Part shown: positions 9,966 to 18,751 of the stretch, piece by piece | Layout of the letters: each line of letters begins with the position of its first letter | Numbering within the stretch: the first letter of the stretch is position 1 | Assembly (NCBI GenBank): GCA_024743055.1 | Contig: JANSXH010000016.1 | Span: forward strand, 1-64,000 | Reading direction: 5' to 3' | Length of the DNA: 64,000 nt | Source of the DNA: Pseudomonadota bacterium | GTDB lineage: Bacteria; Pseudomonadota; Alphaproteobacteria; Sneathiellales; Sneathiellaceae | The notes under the pieces: model-generated | The model's database searches: none | Told to the model about the DNA's origin: nothing | The model's input: the letters and a program-made list of their open reading frames with translations, nothing else | Made by a program: the position numbers and the translations under genes

Positions 9966-10843
9966 TATCGGCTCCGTTTAGTGGCAGGCTTGGCCTGCAA
10001 AGTCTTTCTGCTTCCAGCAGACTGCCGTCCGGCGCCTGATTTAGTCGGCGTTTTCTTGCGGCTTCGTATGAATTTCTTGCCTTTAGGATCGGGCTCAGGT
10101 GGTTCCTCAAATTTCTCCACCCCCATCTGATCCCGCAAAATTTTTGATTTTACTTCCTCAAGAGCCCCGATCTTCAAGTCGCCCAATAGCAAAGGTCCGT
10201 AGGAAACCCGGATCAGCCGGGAGACGGAATATCCCAGATGCTCCATGACTTTGCGGATTTCCCGGTTCTTGCCTTCGCGAAGGGACAGAGTTAGCCAGGA
10301 GTTTGCACCTTTGGTGCTGTCAACAGTCCCGTCAATGGCGCCGTATTTTACCCCTTCAATAGTCAGGCCCGAGGCCAGTTTTTCCATATCCTTGTCGCGA
10401 GGGTGACCATGCACCCGGACCCGATATTTCCGCTTCCAGCCGGTGGCCGGAAGTTCCAGTTTGCGGGCCAGCTCACCGTCATTGGTTAGAAGCAGCAATC
10501 CCTCGGAATTGAGATCAAGCCGTCCGACAGAAATCACCCGCGGCATATCGTCGGGCAGTTTGTCGAACACAGTATCTCGGCCTTTTTCATCGCGATGGCT
10601 GGTGACCAGCCCAACCGGTTTGTAATAGCGCCAGAGACGGGGCCTCTCCTTCTTAGGGAGGGCTTTGCCATCTACCACGATCCGATCCCGATCGGATACT
10701 GTAAAGGCGGGGCTGTCTAGGGTCTTGCCGTTGACGACCACCCGTCCGGCTTCAATCCACCGCTCTGCTTCACGGCGAGAGCATAGGCCCGCCCGTGCCA
10801 GGCGTTTGGCAATGCGTTCTTTCTTTTCCGTATTCTCAGTCAT
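9965..10843 (-). CDS. rluB: 23S rRNA pseudouridine synthase, RsuA/RluB family
   Basis: Pseudouridine synthase of 292 aa. An S4 RNA-binding domain covers residues 8-65 (ERIAKRLARAGLCSRREAERWI), followed by the RsuA-type catalytic domain with the nucleophile D110 in GRLDLNSEGLLLLTNDG. The C-terminal 60 residues are very rich in Lys, Arg and Pro, a disordered basic tail common in alphaproteobacterial homologues and likely to contact rRNA. The RluB rather than RsuA assignment rests on overall form and pairing with rsmD; exact target uridine is inference. Confidence 0.88.
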   Translation of the reverse strand: MTENTEKKERIAKRLARAGLCSRREAERWIEAGRVVVNGKTLDSPAFTVSDRDRIVVDGKALPKKERPRLWRYYKPVGLVTSHRDEKGRDTVFDKLPDDMPRVISVGRLDLNSEGLLLLTNDGELARKLELPATGWKRKYRVRVHGHPRDKDMEKLASGLTIEGVKYGAIDGTVDSTKGANSWLTLSLREGKNREIRKVMEHLGYSVSRLIRVSYGPLLLGDLKIGALEEVKSKILRDQMGVEKFEEPPEPDPKGKKFIRSRKKTPTKSGAGRQSAGSRKTLQAKPATKRSR

Positions 10844-10845
10844 TA

Positions 10846-11559
10846 TCAGGACCGGCAGGCGTCGATAAAGGCGTCCATGATCAGCTTATCTCCATTGGAG
10901 ATCATATATTCCGGATGCCATTGCACCCCAAGGCAAAATCTATATTTAGAATCTTCTATCCCCTCAATCACACCATCTGGAGCGAGGGCATTGACCGTAA
11001 TATTATCACTGACATCTTTTGCAGCCTGATGATGGGCACTGTTGACGTCAAGGGTTTCTGTTCCAACAATCCGATGAAGCAATGTGTCTGGGACAATATT
11101 GACGATATGGCCGGCTTCGGTCCTCGGGTTCGGCTGTTCGTGTGGGAGATGATCGTCGACTTCGTCGGGGATGTGCTGGATCAGGGTTCCGCCGAGAATG
11201 ACATGCAGTAACTGCTGGCCGCCACAAATACCCAGCACGGGTTTATCGGCTGCCAGCATGGCCTCACTCATGTTCTTTTCGAATTCCGTCCGACGGTCCT
11301 TTGTGACGACCGTATCATGCCGAGTGTCGGCACCGAACATGGCTGGATCCACATCGAATGCCCCGCCAGTCACGATCAATCCGTCCAGTTTTTCAAGATA
11401 TTTGTCCACATGATCCGGCTCATGGGGTAGTCCAATGGGGAGGCCACCGCTTGCCGTCACCACGTCCGCATAGTTCTGGCGCAGGGCATACCAGGGCATG
11501 TTTGAGTAGCCGCCTGGATCTTCCGAGTCGAGTGTTATGCCGATAACTGGATAAGTCAT
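10846..11559 (-). CDS. gamma-glutamyl-gamma-aminobutyrate hydrolase family protein (class I GATase-like)
   Basis: Peptidase C26-type hydrolase of 237 aa. The catalytic triad of class I glutamine amidotransferases is complete: nucleophile C112 in GICGGQQ, then H215 and E217 in QWHPEY. In PuuD-type enzymes this fold hydrolyses gamma-glutamyl-GABA in putrescine catabolism, but no other puu gene is nearby, so the substrate is uncertain. The stop lies 2 nt before the rluB start, so the three minus-strand genes (this one, rluB, rsmD) look like one transcript starting in the 11560-11670 divergent region shared with tadA. Confidence 0.85.
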   Translation of the reverse strand: MTYPVIGITLDSEDPGGYSNMPWYALRQNYADVVTASGGLPIGLPHEPDHVDKYLEKLDGLIVTGGAFDVDPAMFGADTRHDTVVTKDRRTEFEKNMSEAMLAADKPVLGICGGQQLLHVILGGTLIQHIPDEVDDHLPHEQPNPRTEAGHIVNIVPDTLLHRIVGTETLDVNSAHHQAAKDVSDNITVNALAPDGVIEGIEDSKYRFCLGVQWHPEYMISNGDKLIMDAFIDACRS

Positions 11560-11670
11560 GCCTCCTTTTAGTCCTCTCGCCTTAACAACTCAATAATTCA
11601 GATGGAATCACCTGCATTTTCTTTTCGCCCCCATCTTGACGGCAGAGATGCTTATTGACAGGTTACGTGC

Positions 11671-12129
11671 ATGGATTTCGAGTTTGTAGATTACATGGAT
11701 GTCGCCTTGAACGCGGCGGAGATGTCGGCCAGCCGCGGCGAGGTGCCCGTAGGTGCAGTCATTGTCCAGTCCTCTTCTGGCCGCATCATTGCCAATAGTG
11801 GAAATCAAATGATCGCCCGCCATGACCCTACAGCCCATGCGGAAATGCTGGCTATCCGGGCAGCAGGCAATATGGTCGGCAGTGAGAGACTTGTGGACTG
11901 CGATTTATATGTTACCTTGGAGCCCTGTCCCATGTGCGCGGCGGCGATTTCACTGGCGAGAGTGAGGCGACTATATTTCGGAGCCTATGACCCCAAAGGG
12001 GGCGGCGTCGAATATGGTGCTCGGATTTTTGATCAACCCAGCTGTCACCATAAACCGGAGATTTACGGTGGCATGCAGGAGGAAAGATCGGCTAAGTTAT
12101 TGAAGAATTTCTTTGAAACACGCCGCTAA
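11671..12129 (+). CDS. tadA: tRNA adenosine(34) deaminase
   Basis: Zinc deaminase that converts A34 to inosine in the tRNA-Arg(ACG) wobble position. The 152 aa protein has the zinc/catalytic motif HAE (H56, E58) in [12 protein letters not shown] and the second zinc motif PCPMC (C86, C89), followed by the family-specific stretch [16 protein letters not shown] that contacts tRNA. The C-terminus with [10 protein letters not shown] is typical. It is divergent from the amidotransferase-like gene and 47 nt upstream of the acyl-CoA dehydrogenase. Confidence 0.95.
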   Translation: MDFEFVDYMDVALNAAEMSASRGEVPVGAVIVQSSSGRIIANSGNQMIARHDPTAHAEMLAIRAAGNMVGSERLVDCDLYVTLEPCPMCAAAISLARVRRLYFGAYDPKGGGVEYGARIFDQPSCHHKPEIYGGMQEERSAKLLKNFFETRR

Positions 12130-12176
12130 GAATTAAAAACAAACCTGAAACGAACAAAAACAAGAAGGAAATCAGA

Positions 12177-13379
12177 ATGATCTTCGAATATTCAGACAAA
12201 GTAAAAGAGCTGCAGGAACGGGTTCAGTCGTTTATGGACGAACATGTCTATCCGAATGAACATGTGTTCTATGAGCAGGTCGACGAAGGGGATCGCTGGG
12301 AACCAACCCAGATCATTGAGGACCTCAAGGTCAAGGCCAAGGATGCAGGGCTTTGGAACCTGTTCCTGCCGGAGAGTGATCTTGGTGCTGGACTGACAAA
12401 CCTTGAATATGCGCCGCTCTGTGAAATTATGGGCCGCGTAACATTTGCACCGGAAGTGTTCAATTGTTCCGCCCCGGATACCGGCAATATGGAAGTGTTC
12501 GAACGCTATGCCAATCAGGAGCTGAAAGACCGCTGGTTGCGGCCGCTTCTTGATGGAGAGATCCGTTCTGCCTTTGCCATGACGGAACCAGCCGTGGCTT
12601 CTTCTGATGCGACAAATATCGAATCAGAGATTGTTCGAGATGGTGACGAATATGTCATCAATGGAACGAAATGGTGGACGTCAGGCGCCTGCGATCCACG
12701 CTGTAAGGTCCTTATTTTTATGGGCAAGACTGACAAAACAGCCTCTCGCTATACCCAGCAATCCATGATCGTTGTGCCGATGGACACACCAGGAATCAAT
12801 GTAAAGCGCTTCCTGCCTGTGTTCGGATATGATGACGCGCCTCACGGCCATGCGGAAGTGGATTTCGTTGATGTCCGGGTCCCGGCTGATCATATTCTGC
12901 TTGGCGAAGGCCGCGGGTTTGAAATTGCCCAAGGTCGCCTTGGCCCGGGCCGCATCCATCATTGCATGCGCCAGATCGGTGTTGCCGAGAGGGCGCTGGA
13001 GCGGATGTGCAAGCGGGTGAAATCCCGTGTTGCCTTCGGCAAGCCCGTTGCGGAGCAGACTGTAACGTTGGAGCGCATTGCCGAGTCCCGTGCGATGATC
13101 GAGCAGGCGAGGTTGCTAACCCTCAAGGCCGCTTACATGATGGATACGGTCGGCAATAAGGAAGCAAAAGCCGAGATCGCCATGATCAAGGTTGTTGCAC
13201 CGAATATCACCGGCAAGATTATCGATTGGTCCATCCAGGCCCATGGCGGTGGTGGGGTCAGTGATGACTTTGGACTGGCCAATGCCTATGCCCATTCGCG
13301 GACCCTGCGTCTGGCCGACGGCCCTGACGAGGTCCATCGGAACCAGATTGGGCGTTTGGAATTGAAGAAATACAACTGA
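12177..13379 (+). CDS. acyl-CoA dehydrogenase, ACAD10/ACAD11-LvaC type
   Basis: FAD-dependent acyl-CoA dehydrogenase fold, 400 aa. N-terminal helical domain, beta-domain with [17 protein letters not shown] and [13 protein letters not shown], and a C-terminal helical domain with [18 protein letters not shown] and [12 protein letters not shown]. The C-terminal active-site segment reads [11 protein letters not shown] (D381), the aspartate-containing form I associate with ACAD10/ACAD11-like enzymes rather than the YEGT glutamate of medium-chain dehydrogenases. Two kinase genes that match the other half of ACAD10/11 lie at 15190-17354. The ribosome-binding site AAGAAGGAAA precedes the ATG. A strong terminator follows the gene. 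The substrate is inferred to be a hydroxyacyl-CoA derivative, not shown. Confidence 0.88.
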   Translation: MIFEYSDKVKELQERVQSFMDEHVYPNEHVFYEQVDEGDRWEPTQIIEDLKVKAKDAGLWNLFLPESDLGAGLTNLEYAPLCEIMGRVTFAPEVFNCSAPDTGNMEVFERYANQELKDRWLRPLLDGEIRSAFAMTEPAVASSDATNIESEIVRDGDEYVINGTKWWTSGACDPRCKVLIFMGKTDKTASRYTQQSMIVVPMDTPGINVKRFLPVFGYDDAPHGHAEVDFVDVRVPADHILLGEGRGFEIAQGRLGPGRIHHCMRQIGVAERALERMCKRVKSRVAFGKPVAEQTVTLERIAESRAMIEQARLLTLKAAYMMDTVGNKEAKAEIAMIKVVAPNITGKIIDWSIQAHGGGGVSDDFGLANAYAHSRTLRLADGPDEVHRNQIGRLELKKYN

Positions 13380-13413
13380 TCAGATAGAAACTATATGATT
13401 TGAAAATCTCAGG

Positions 13414-13444
13414 AAAAGCTTCCGGTTCTGCCGGAAGCTTTTTT
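13414..13444 (+). terminator. Rho-independent terminator after acyl-CoA dehydrogenase
   Basis: Perfect 12-bp stem AAAAGCTTCCGG / CCGGAAGCTTTT with loop TTCTG, running into a T tract. It lies 35 nt after the acyl-CoA dehydrogenase stop and separates that gene from the small membrane protein gene at 13557. Confidence 0.9.
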
Positions 13445-13556
13445 GGTTCTAATTGAGGACTGAATCACATTTGCGCGTTTTTTGTTAGGTCCTTTGCGCG
13501 AAATTCCTTTATACAAGCGTCTTTTCGTATATTTGCCGGGAATCGGGCAGGGTTGA

Positions 13557-13784
13557 ATGATTAAATTTTTGGGTTGGACAATGCTGGGGATAATCGTGAT
13601 TGTCGCCGGGTTTTTGTACAGGTATGAGAGCCTCGATCCCTGTGAATGGCTGACCCAGGATCTGACAGCTTATGCGGGCCTGAACCCCGTCTCAGGTCTC
13701 GGCGAGACCGCTGGGTTGGTCATGGAACCGATGGAATGCGTCCGGGAATGGGCGAATCTCCGGATTGAGACCGCAGAGAAGTAA
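13557..13784 (+). CDS. small membrane-anchored protein of unknown function
   Basis: 75 aa protein that I do not recognise. Residues 4-22 form one hydrophobic helix (FLGWTMLGIIVIVAGFLY), followed by a short soluble part with two cysteines (DPCEWL and MECVREW) that could form a disulfide in the periplasm. It lies alone between the terminator at 13414-13444 and the convergent dddP gene, whose stop codon directly abuts it. The upstream ribosome-binding site (CAGGG) is modest. Coding status is supported by the clean frame and the signal-anchor pattern. Confidence 0.6.
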   Translation: MIKFLGWTMLGIIVIVAGFLYRYESLDPCEWLTQDLTAYAGLNPVSGLGETAGLVMEPMECVREWANLRIETAEK

Positions 13785-15113
13785 CTACCCGAGCAAGTTT
13801 TCTTCAAACGGAAATTTTGTCATATTCAAAAATCCGGTCTCGGTCACCAAAACCTGTTCCTCTAATTTAACTCCTTCCTTGCCGCCTTCCTTGCCGATAT
13901 AGGCCTCCACACAAAGGACCATGCCGGGTTCAAAGGCATATTCGAAGGCACCTTCATGATAGTCCTCAGGATAGGCAACATGTGGCCATTCGTCACAAAG
14001 ACCAACCCCGTGCATTTTGACGGAGTATCGAGAAGCAGCAAATTCTTCCGCTAATTGATGGCCCCCGAATGTCACTTCCTTAAACGGTACACCCGGACCT
14101 AGGAGCTTCATATTTTCCTGTATATGCGTATATGCGTAGGTATAGAGATGTTTCTGTTCATCCGTGGGCTGACCATCTCCTAGAAACCAGGTGCGGGAGA
14201 TGTCTGAGCACATGCCGAAACAGCCGATCATATCTGTATCGAAGGCCAGAAGTTCGTTATTGCCGATAACTCGCGGGCCGCATTCCTGAAACCAGGGATT
14301 TGTGCGTGGGCCGGAGGCCAGGATGCGAGTTTCAATCCATTCACCGCCTCGTCTGATATTTTCAGCCTGCAAGACAGCCCAGATATCATTTTCTGTGAGT
14401 CCCGGGCGCGCCATTTTTTGCATTTCCTGCATAGACATCTCGCAAGCATGGACGGCGCAATGAAGGGCCTTTATCTCCTCGCTTTGCTTGATAGCCCGGG
14501 TCTTCTCTGTAACTTCCTCGCCTTCAAAAATCTCAAATCCCAGTTTTTCGAGGGCGCGAAGGCCATGGATCTGGATCTTGTCTATGGCCAGACGCCGGTT
14601 GCTTCCGGCATGGGCCCGCATCAGCTCATCGATTTCCGCTGCAAAGAGCTCGGCTTTCTCCGCGCCCTTATCCCCGGATGTAAAATAGAAATAGGAGGCA
14701 CCGGCCCGGGTTTCGCGAACGAGCGGGTTATAGGCCGTGAGAAGATCCTCATCCTTGAAATCCCAAATGACCATATAACCGTCCGCGGCGACAAAGCAGG
14801 CCCGGAACGGGTTATGGGCAGCCCAAAGCTGCATATTGGTGGTGTCGGAGGCAAAGCGGATATTGAGGGGGTCATACATCAGGATACCGCCATAATCCCG
14901 ATCCTGGAGAGCTTTGACGAGGCGGTCCAGCCGCTGTTGTCTCATCAAGGGAAGGTTTGGAATGTCAAGGCCTGCCGCCGCCCATTCATCAAAAGCCAAC
15001 TGAGTGGGGCCAATTTCAACCCGATCATTATCGGCAGGGGTGCCATCCGGCTTTAGTCTGTCCCCTGCCTTAGGGCCAATCTTTCGATTGTCAGAAACAT
15101 ATTCCTGTGACAT
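13785..15113 (-). CDS. dddP: dimethylsulfoniopropionate lyase DddP (M24 fold)
   Basis: DMSP lyase that cleaves dimethylsulfoniopropionate to dimethyl sulfide and acrylate. The 442 aa protein has the creatinase/aminopeptidase-P (M24) fold. DddP-characteristic stretches are present: NDRVEIGPTQLAFDEWAAAG, GGEWIETRILASGPRTNPWF and MHGVGLCDEWPHVAYP. The metal ligands described for DddP map with a constant offset of -3 from published roseobacter numbering: D292, D294, D304, H368, E403 and E418. The proposed catalytic aspartate is D374. A strong ribosome-binding site (GGGAGGG) precedes the ATG. It is last in a minus-strand run behind two kinase-like genes and purD. A plain Xaa-Pro peptidase is the alternative but fits these motifs poorly. 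Confidence 0.9.
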   Translation of the reverse strand: MSQEYVSDNRKIGPKAGDRLKPDGTPADNDRVEIGPTQLAFDEWAAAGLDIPNLPLMRQQRLDRLVKALQDRDYGGILMYDPLNIRFASDTTNMQLWAAHNPFRACFVAADGYMVIWDFKDEDLLTAYNPLVRETRAGASYFYFTSGDKGAEKAELFAAEIDELMRAHAGSNRRLAIDKIQIHGLRALEKLGFEIFEGEEVTEKTRAIKQSEEIKALHCAVHACEMSMQEMQKMARPGLTENDIWAVLQAENIRRGGEWIETRILASGPRTNPWFQECGPRVIGNNELLAFDTDMIGCFGMCSDISRTWFLGDGQPTDEQKHLYTYAYTHIQENMKLLGPGVPFKEVTFGGHQLAEEFAASRYSVKMHGVGLCDEWPHVAYPEDYHEGAFEYAFEPGMVLCVEAYIGKEGGKEGVKLEEQVLVTETGFLNMTKFPFEENLLG

Positions 15114-15189
15114 GGCAAGACCCTCCCAAAAAGAATTGCATAACTTACGGTAAGCGAAAATTTTGGGAAGAACTGGTCTCGGACGCGAC

Positions 15190-16242
15190 TTACTTTTGCC
15201 CTTTTTCGACCTCCTGCCAGCCTAATGTTGCCAGCATATTGGCGAACACCGCGTATTCCTGGCCGACTTTCGAGCTGGAGTTACCGTCGAGGCCGCGCTT
15301 ATAAACGCCCTGGACGATGCCAACGAGTCGGAAGAACGAGAAGGCGATATAGAATTCCCAATTGTCGATCCCGTCACGGCCCGTGCGTTTGCAATAAGCG
15401 TCAATATATTCCTGCTCCGTCGGGATTCCGGTAGCCGCGTAATCGACATTGATAAGGCCGCCGCTTTTGGGATGAACAAAGTGATAGGGCATACAGTTAT
15501 AGGCAAGATCGGCGAGGGGATGGCCGAGAGTAGAGAGTTCCCAATCGAGAATGGCCAGAACTTCAGGCTTGGTCGGATGCAGGATCATATTCTCCAGCCG
15601 GTAGTCGCCATGGACAATCGAAGTTTCGTCACTTGCCGGGAGATTCTGCGGCAACCAGTTAATGAGGTTTTCCATGGTCTCAAGGTCATCCGTCTGGGCG
15701 GCACGGTACTGCTTGGTCCAGCGACTGATCTGGCGCTCGAAATAGCTGCCTTTCTTTCCAAAATCAGCCAGGCCAACCGCATCAACATCGACACTGTGCA
15801 TTTTTGCCATGGCATCATTCATGGCATCATAGACGGCGGCCCGCTCTTCTTTTTCCATATCCGGAGCGGATGGCACCCTAATGACCCGGCCTTCCACTTT
15901 CTCCATGATGTAAAAGGCGGTGCCGATTATGTCCTCATCTTCACAAAGGCAATAGGTTTTCGGAACCGGAACGTCTGTCTTCTGCAGAGCGGAGATGACT
16001 TTATATTCCCGGTCTACCGCATGAGCGGACGGCAGCAGCACCCCCGGAGGCTTTTTACGCATGACATAGTCACGCTCCGGTGTTTTGAGAAGAAAAGTCG
16101 GGTTTGACTGACCTCCCTGAAACTGCTGAATGGTCAGTGGGCCACTGAAACCGTCAACATTTTCCGTTAAATAGTCAAAGAGGGCGCCTTCATTAAACTG
16201 ATGGGCTTCCCGAACCGCAATAATTTCTTCACCGTCGCTCAT
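15190..16242 (-). CDS. APH-like phosphotransferase, ACAD10/11 kinase-domain type (copy 1)
   Basis: 350 aa kinase of the aminoglycoside phosphotransferase/choline kinase fold. The catalytic Brenner motif is HGDYRLEN (H211, D213, N218) and the metal-binding motif is DWE (D233, E235); a nucleotide-binding region near residues 42-65 includes GGQSNPTF and MRKKPPG. Proteins of this type form the kinase half of mammalian ACAD10/ACAD11 and the stand-alone LvaA of Pseudomonas levulinate metabolism, which phosphorylate 4-hydroxyacyl-CoAs. Start is supported by an AGGA site. It shares many identical stretches with the adjacent copy (SAHAVDRE, VPVPK, CLCEDED), so they arose by tandem duplication. Function here is inferred. 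Confidence 0.85.
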   Translation of the reverse strand: MSDGEEIIAVREAHQFNEGALFDYLTENVDGFSGPLTIQQFQGGQSNPTFLLKTPERDYVMRKKPPGVLLPSAHAVDREYKVISALQKTDVPVPKTYCLCEDEDIIGTAFYIMEKVEGRVIRVPSAPDMEKEERAAVYDAMNDAMAKMHSVDVDAVGLADFGKKGSYFERQISRWTKQYRAAQTDDLETMENLINWLPQNLPASDETSIVHGDYRLENMILHPTKPEVLAILDWELSTLGHPLADLAYNCMPYHFVHPKSGGLINVDYAATGIPTEQEYIDAYCKRTGRDGIDNWEFYIAFSFFRLVGIVQGVYKRGLDGNSSSKVGQEYAVFANMLATLGWQEVEKGQK

Positions 16243-16283
16243 GGTGTGTCCTGCCTTGTTTTTGTTACTGTTGTTATTAGGAA

Positions 16284-17354
16284 CTAACCATTTTTCATGA
16301 TTTTTAGAACCTGCTCCCAGCCGCGTTCGGCAAGCGGTCGCACCCGCACGGCAACATCCGCCGCATTTTTGTTGGATGCTGTCCCGTCTTTCACCCGTCC
16401 AACGATTCCTTGCAGAATAGCAGCCAGACGGAACATGTTATACGCGGCGTAAAAGTCCCAGTTCTCAATGCCGTCCCGCCCGGTCCGTTGGCAATAGGCT
16501 TCGACATATTGCTCCTCGGTCGGAATGCCAAGGGCTGGGAGGTCAAGTCCACTCAAACCTCGGAACAACTCTGGCTCCAGCCGCCAGGTCATGCAGTGAT
16601 ATGAAAAATCTGCGAGAGGATGGCCAAGGGTTGCCAACTCCCAATCAAGAATTGCTGTGACCCGGTGACTTTCCTTGTTGAGAACCGTGTTATCGAGACG
16701 ATAGTCCCCATGAACAATGGAGGTTTCGTCTCCGTCAGGAATATTTTCCGGAAGCCATTCCATAAGTTTGTCCATGGCTTCAACCGTTTCCGTCTCCGAC
16801 GCCTTATATTGTTTTGTCCATCGATTGATTTGGCGGGCAAGGTAATCGGTTGGTTTGCCGAAGGTTTCCAGACCGACGGCCTTGTAGTCCACCATATGCA
16901 GGGCCGCCATGGCTTCATTCATACTATCAAAAACGGCAACCCGGTTGGCCTTCGAATATCCTGGCAGGGCGGGATCCCATTCAATATCACCATCAACACA
17001 TTCCATTACATAGAACATGGTGCCAATGACATCTTCATCTTCACAAAGGCAGTAAGCCTTGGGTACCGGAACGTCCGTATTTGACAATGCGGATATAACC
17101 CGAAACTCCCGATCCACGGCATGGGCGGAGGGAAGCAGTTTCCCTGGCGGCTTTCTGCGCAGGACATATTTCCGGTTTGGGGTAGTCAGCATATAGCTGG
17201 GATTGGATTGACCCCCTTTAAACTGGGCAACTTCCAGGGGACCCGTGAACCCGACGACATTTTCTTTTAGGTAGCTTTCCAGCCTTCCGACGTCAAATTT
17301 ATGCCGCTCCCGCACCTCCATAGTGCCTGAAAATTGAGCTTGATCTTCGGACAT
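16284..17354 (-). CDS. APH-like phosphotransferase, ACAD10/11 kinase-domain type (copy 2)
   Basis: 356 aa paralogue of the downstream kinase, separated by 41 nt. All kinase motifs are intact: GGQSNPSY and LRRKPPGKLLPSAHAVDRE in the N-lobe, HGDYRLDN (H215, D217, N222) and DWE (D237, E239). Divergence from copy 1 is concentrated around residues 120-200 and the C-terminus, which could give a different acyl-CoA specificity. The AGAGG site upstream supports the chosen ATG. It starts 30 nt after purD, so purD-kinase-kinase-dddP may be one transcript. Aminoglycoside resistance is unlikely because the sequence is of the acyl-CoA-linked type. Confidence 0.85.
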   Translation of the reverse strand: MSEDQAQFSGTMEVRERHKFDVGRLESYLKENVVGFTGPLEVAQFKGGQSNPSYMLTTPNRKYVLRRKPPGKLLPSAHAVDREFRVISALSNTDVPVPKAYCLCEDEDVIGTMFYVMECVDGDIEWDPALPGYSKANRVAVFDSMNEAMAALHMVDYKAVGLETFGKPTDYLARQINRWTKQYKASETETVEAMDKLMEWLPENIPDGDETSIVHGDYRLDNTVLNKESHRVTAILDWELATLGHPLADFSYHCMTWRLEPELFRGLSGLDLPALGIPTEEQYVEAYCQRTGRDGIENWDFYAAYNMFRLAAILQGIVGRVKDGTASNKNAADVAVRVRPLAERGWEQVLKIMKNG

Positions 17355-17384
17355 TCATGCCTCTTCTGTTATCGTTTTTCATTT

Positions 17385-18653
17385 TTAGCGCTCAACAGCC
17401 CGCCAACCGATATCTGATCGGCAAAATCCCTCAGGCCATTTTAACGCTTTGACGCCACTATACGCTTTTTCCTGCGCTTGTTTAACGCTTTTTCCCAAAC
17501 CGGTGACACCAAGCACTCTTCCGCCATTTGCAAGGATATCCTCCCCCTCTTTTTTAGTGCCAGCATGGAAGACAACGACATCCTCAATTTTGGAGGCTTC
17601 TTCCAGCCCGCCGATGACCGTGTTCTTCTCGTAAGGTCCAGGATAACCCGCCGCCGCCATGACAACAGTTAGTGCCGCTTCCGGCTTCCAGGTGAGATTG
17701 ACGCCGTCAAGACTACCATCCGCTGTCGCCATTAAAGCTGGCAACAGGTCACCGTCCAGTCTGGCACAAAGAACCTGGCATTCCGGATCCCCGAAGCGAA
17801 CATTATATTCAATCAGTTTCGGGCCAGCCTCCGTAATCATCAGCCCGGCATAGAGAATACCAGTGAAGGGCGCGCCGCGATTCTTCATAGCTTTCACTGT
17901 AGGAGAGATGATCTCGTCCAAGGTGCGAGTAATCATATCTTCTGTCATGATAGGAGCCGGAGAGTAGGCACCCATGCCGCCCGTATTCGGTCCGGTATCG
18001 CCGTCGCCTGCGGCTTTATGGTCTTGCGCTGTTGCCATTGGTAGGATAGACGTGCCATCGGTTAAGACAAAGAAACTCGCTTCTTCCCCGGTCAGGAACT
18101 CTTCGATGACAATCTCTGCGCCGGCATTGCCGAACATACCGCCAAAGATTTCATCTACTGTGGCAACGGCTTCCGAGAGGGACATCGCAATAATAACGCC
18201 TTTACCCGCCGCTAAACCGTCGGCCTTGATAACGATCGGCATTTTTTGACTTTGCAGATAGGATTTCGCAGCATCGGCATTATCGAAACGCTGATATTCA
18301 GCAGTCGGGATCCCATATTCCCGACACAGGTCTTTCATATACCCCTTAGAGCCTTCAAGAGCCGCAGCGTTTTCACGTGGACCGAAACTTTTGATGCCCG
18401 CATCCGCCAGGGCATCTACAAGGCCCAGAACCAACGGAGCCTCCGGCCCGACAACAACAAATCCGACATCATGGCTCTTGCAAAACGTGATGATGGCGGG
18501 AATATCCTCGACCCCCATCTCGACGCAGGTCGCAACTTCCGCGATCCCGCCGTTACCGGGTGCGCAGTAAAGAGTGTCAATCAAAGGGGATTTTTTGAGG
18601 GACCAGCAGAGAGCATGCTCACGACCACCGGATCCAATAACGAGTATATTCAT
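17385..18653 (-). CDS. purD: phosphoribosylamine-glycine ligase
   Basis: ATP-grasp ligase of purine synthesis that joins phosphoribosylamine and glycine. The protein begins [19 protein letters not shown], the canonical PurD N-terminus, followed by [19 protein letters not shown], the ATP-grasp domain ([16 protein letters not shown]) and the C-terminal domain with [10 protein letters not shown] chose the ATG at 18653, giving 422 aa, the normal size. An in-frame GTG 11 codons upstream would add a non-conserved extension. It is divergent from xseA and heads the run to the kinases and dddP. Confidence 0.95.
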   Translation of the reverse strand: MNILVIGSGGREHALCWSLKKSPLIDTLYCAPGNGGIAEVATCVEMGVEDIPAIITFCKSHDVGFVVVGPEAPLVLGLVDALADAGIKSFGPRENAAALEGSKGYMKDLCREYGIPTAEYQRFDNADAAKSYLQSQKMPIVIKADGLAAGKGVIIAMSLSEAVATVDEIFGGMFGNAGAEIVIEEFLTGEEASFFVLTDGTSILPMATAQDHKAAGDGDTGPNTGGMGAYSPAPIMTEDMITRTLDEIISPTVKAMKNRGAPFTGILYAGLMITEAGPKLIEYNVRFGDPECQVLCARLDGDLLPALMATADGSLDGVNLTWKPEAALTVVMAAAGYPGPYEKNTVIGGLEEASKIEDVVVFHAGTKKEGEDILANGGRVLGVTGLGKSVKQAQEKAYSGVKALKWPEGFCRSDIGWRAVER

Positions 18654-18751
18654 TCTGTTCTGCACTAAAATTGTATTTTGTTGCACTAAAGGGACGGTGT
18701 AGAGTTTCTAGCATAGTGCGGCAACAGTCTAAATAACCTAAAAGGCGAATT

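Noticed and set aside
14418..15056. 212-codon frame antisense to dddP
   Set aside because: Lies wholly inside a well-supported gene and has no recognisable motif; a codon-bias shadow.
15190..17354. Aminoglycoside resistance kinases
   Set aside because: The APH fold is shared, but sequence type, duplication and proximity to an ACAD10/11-like dehydrogenase favour acyl-CoA-linked kinases.
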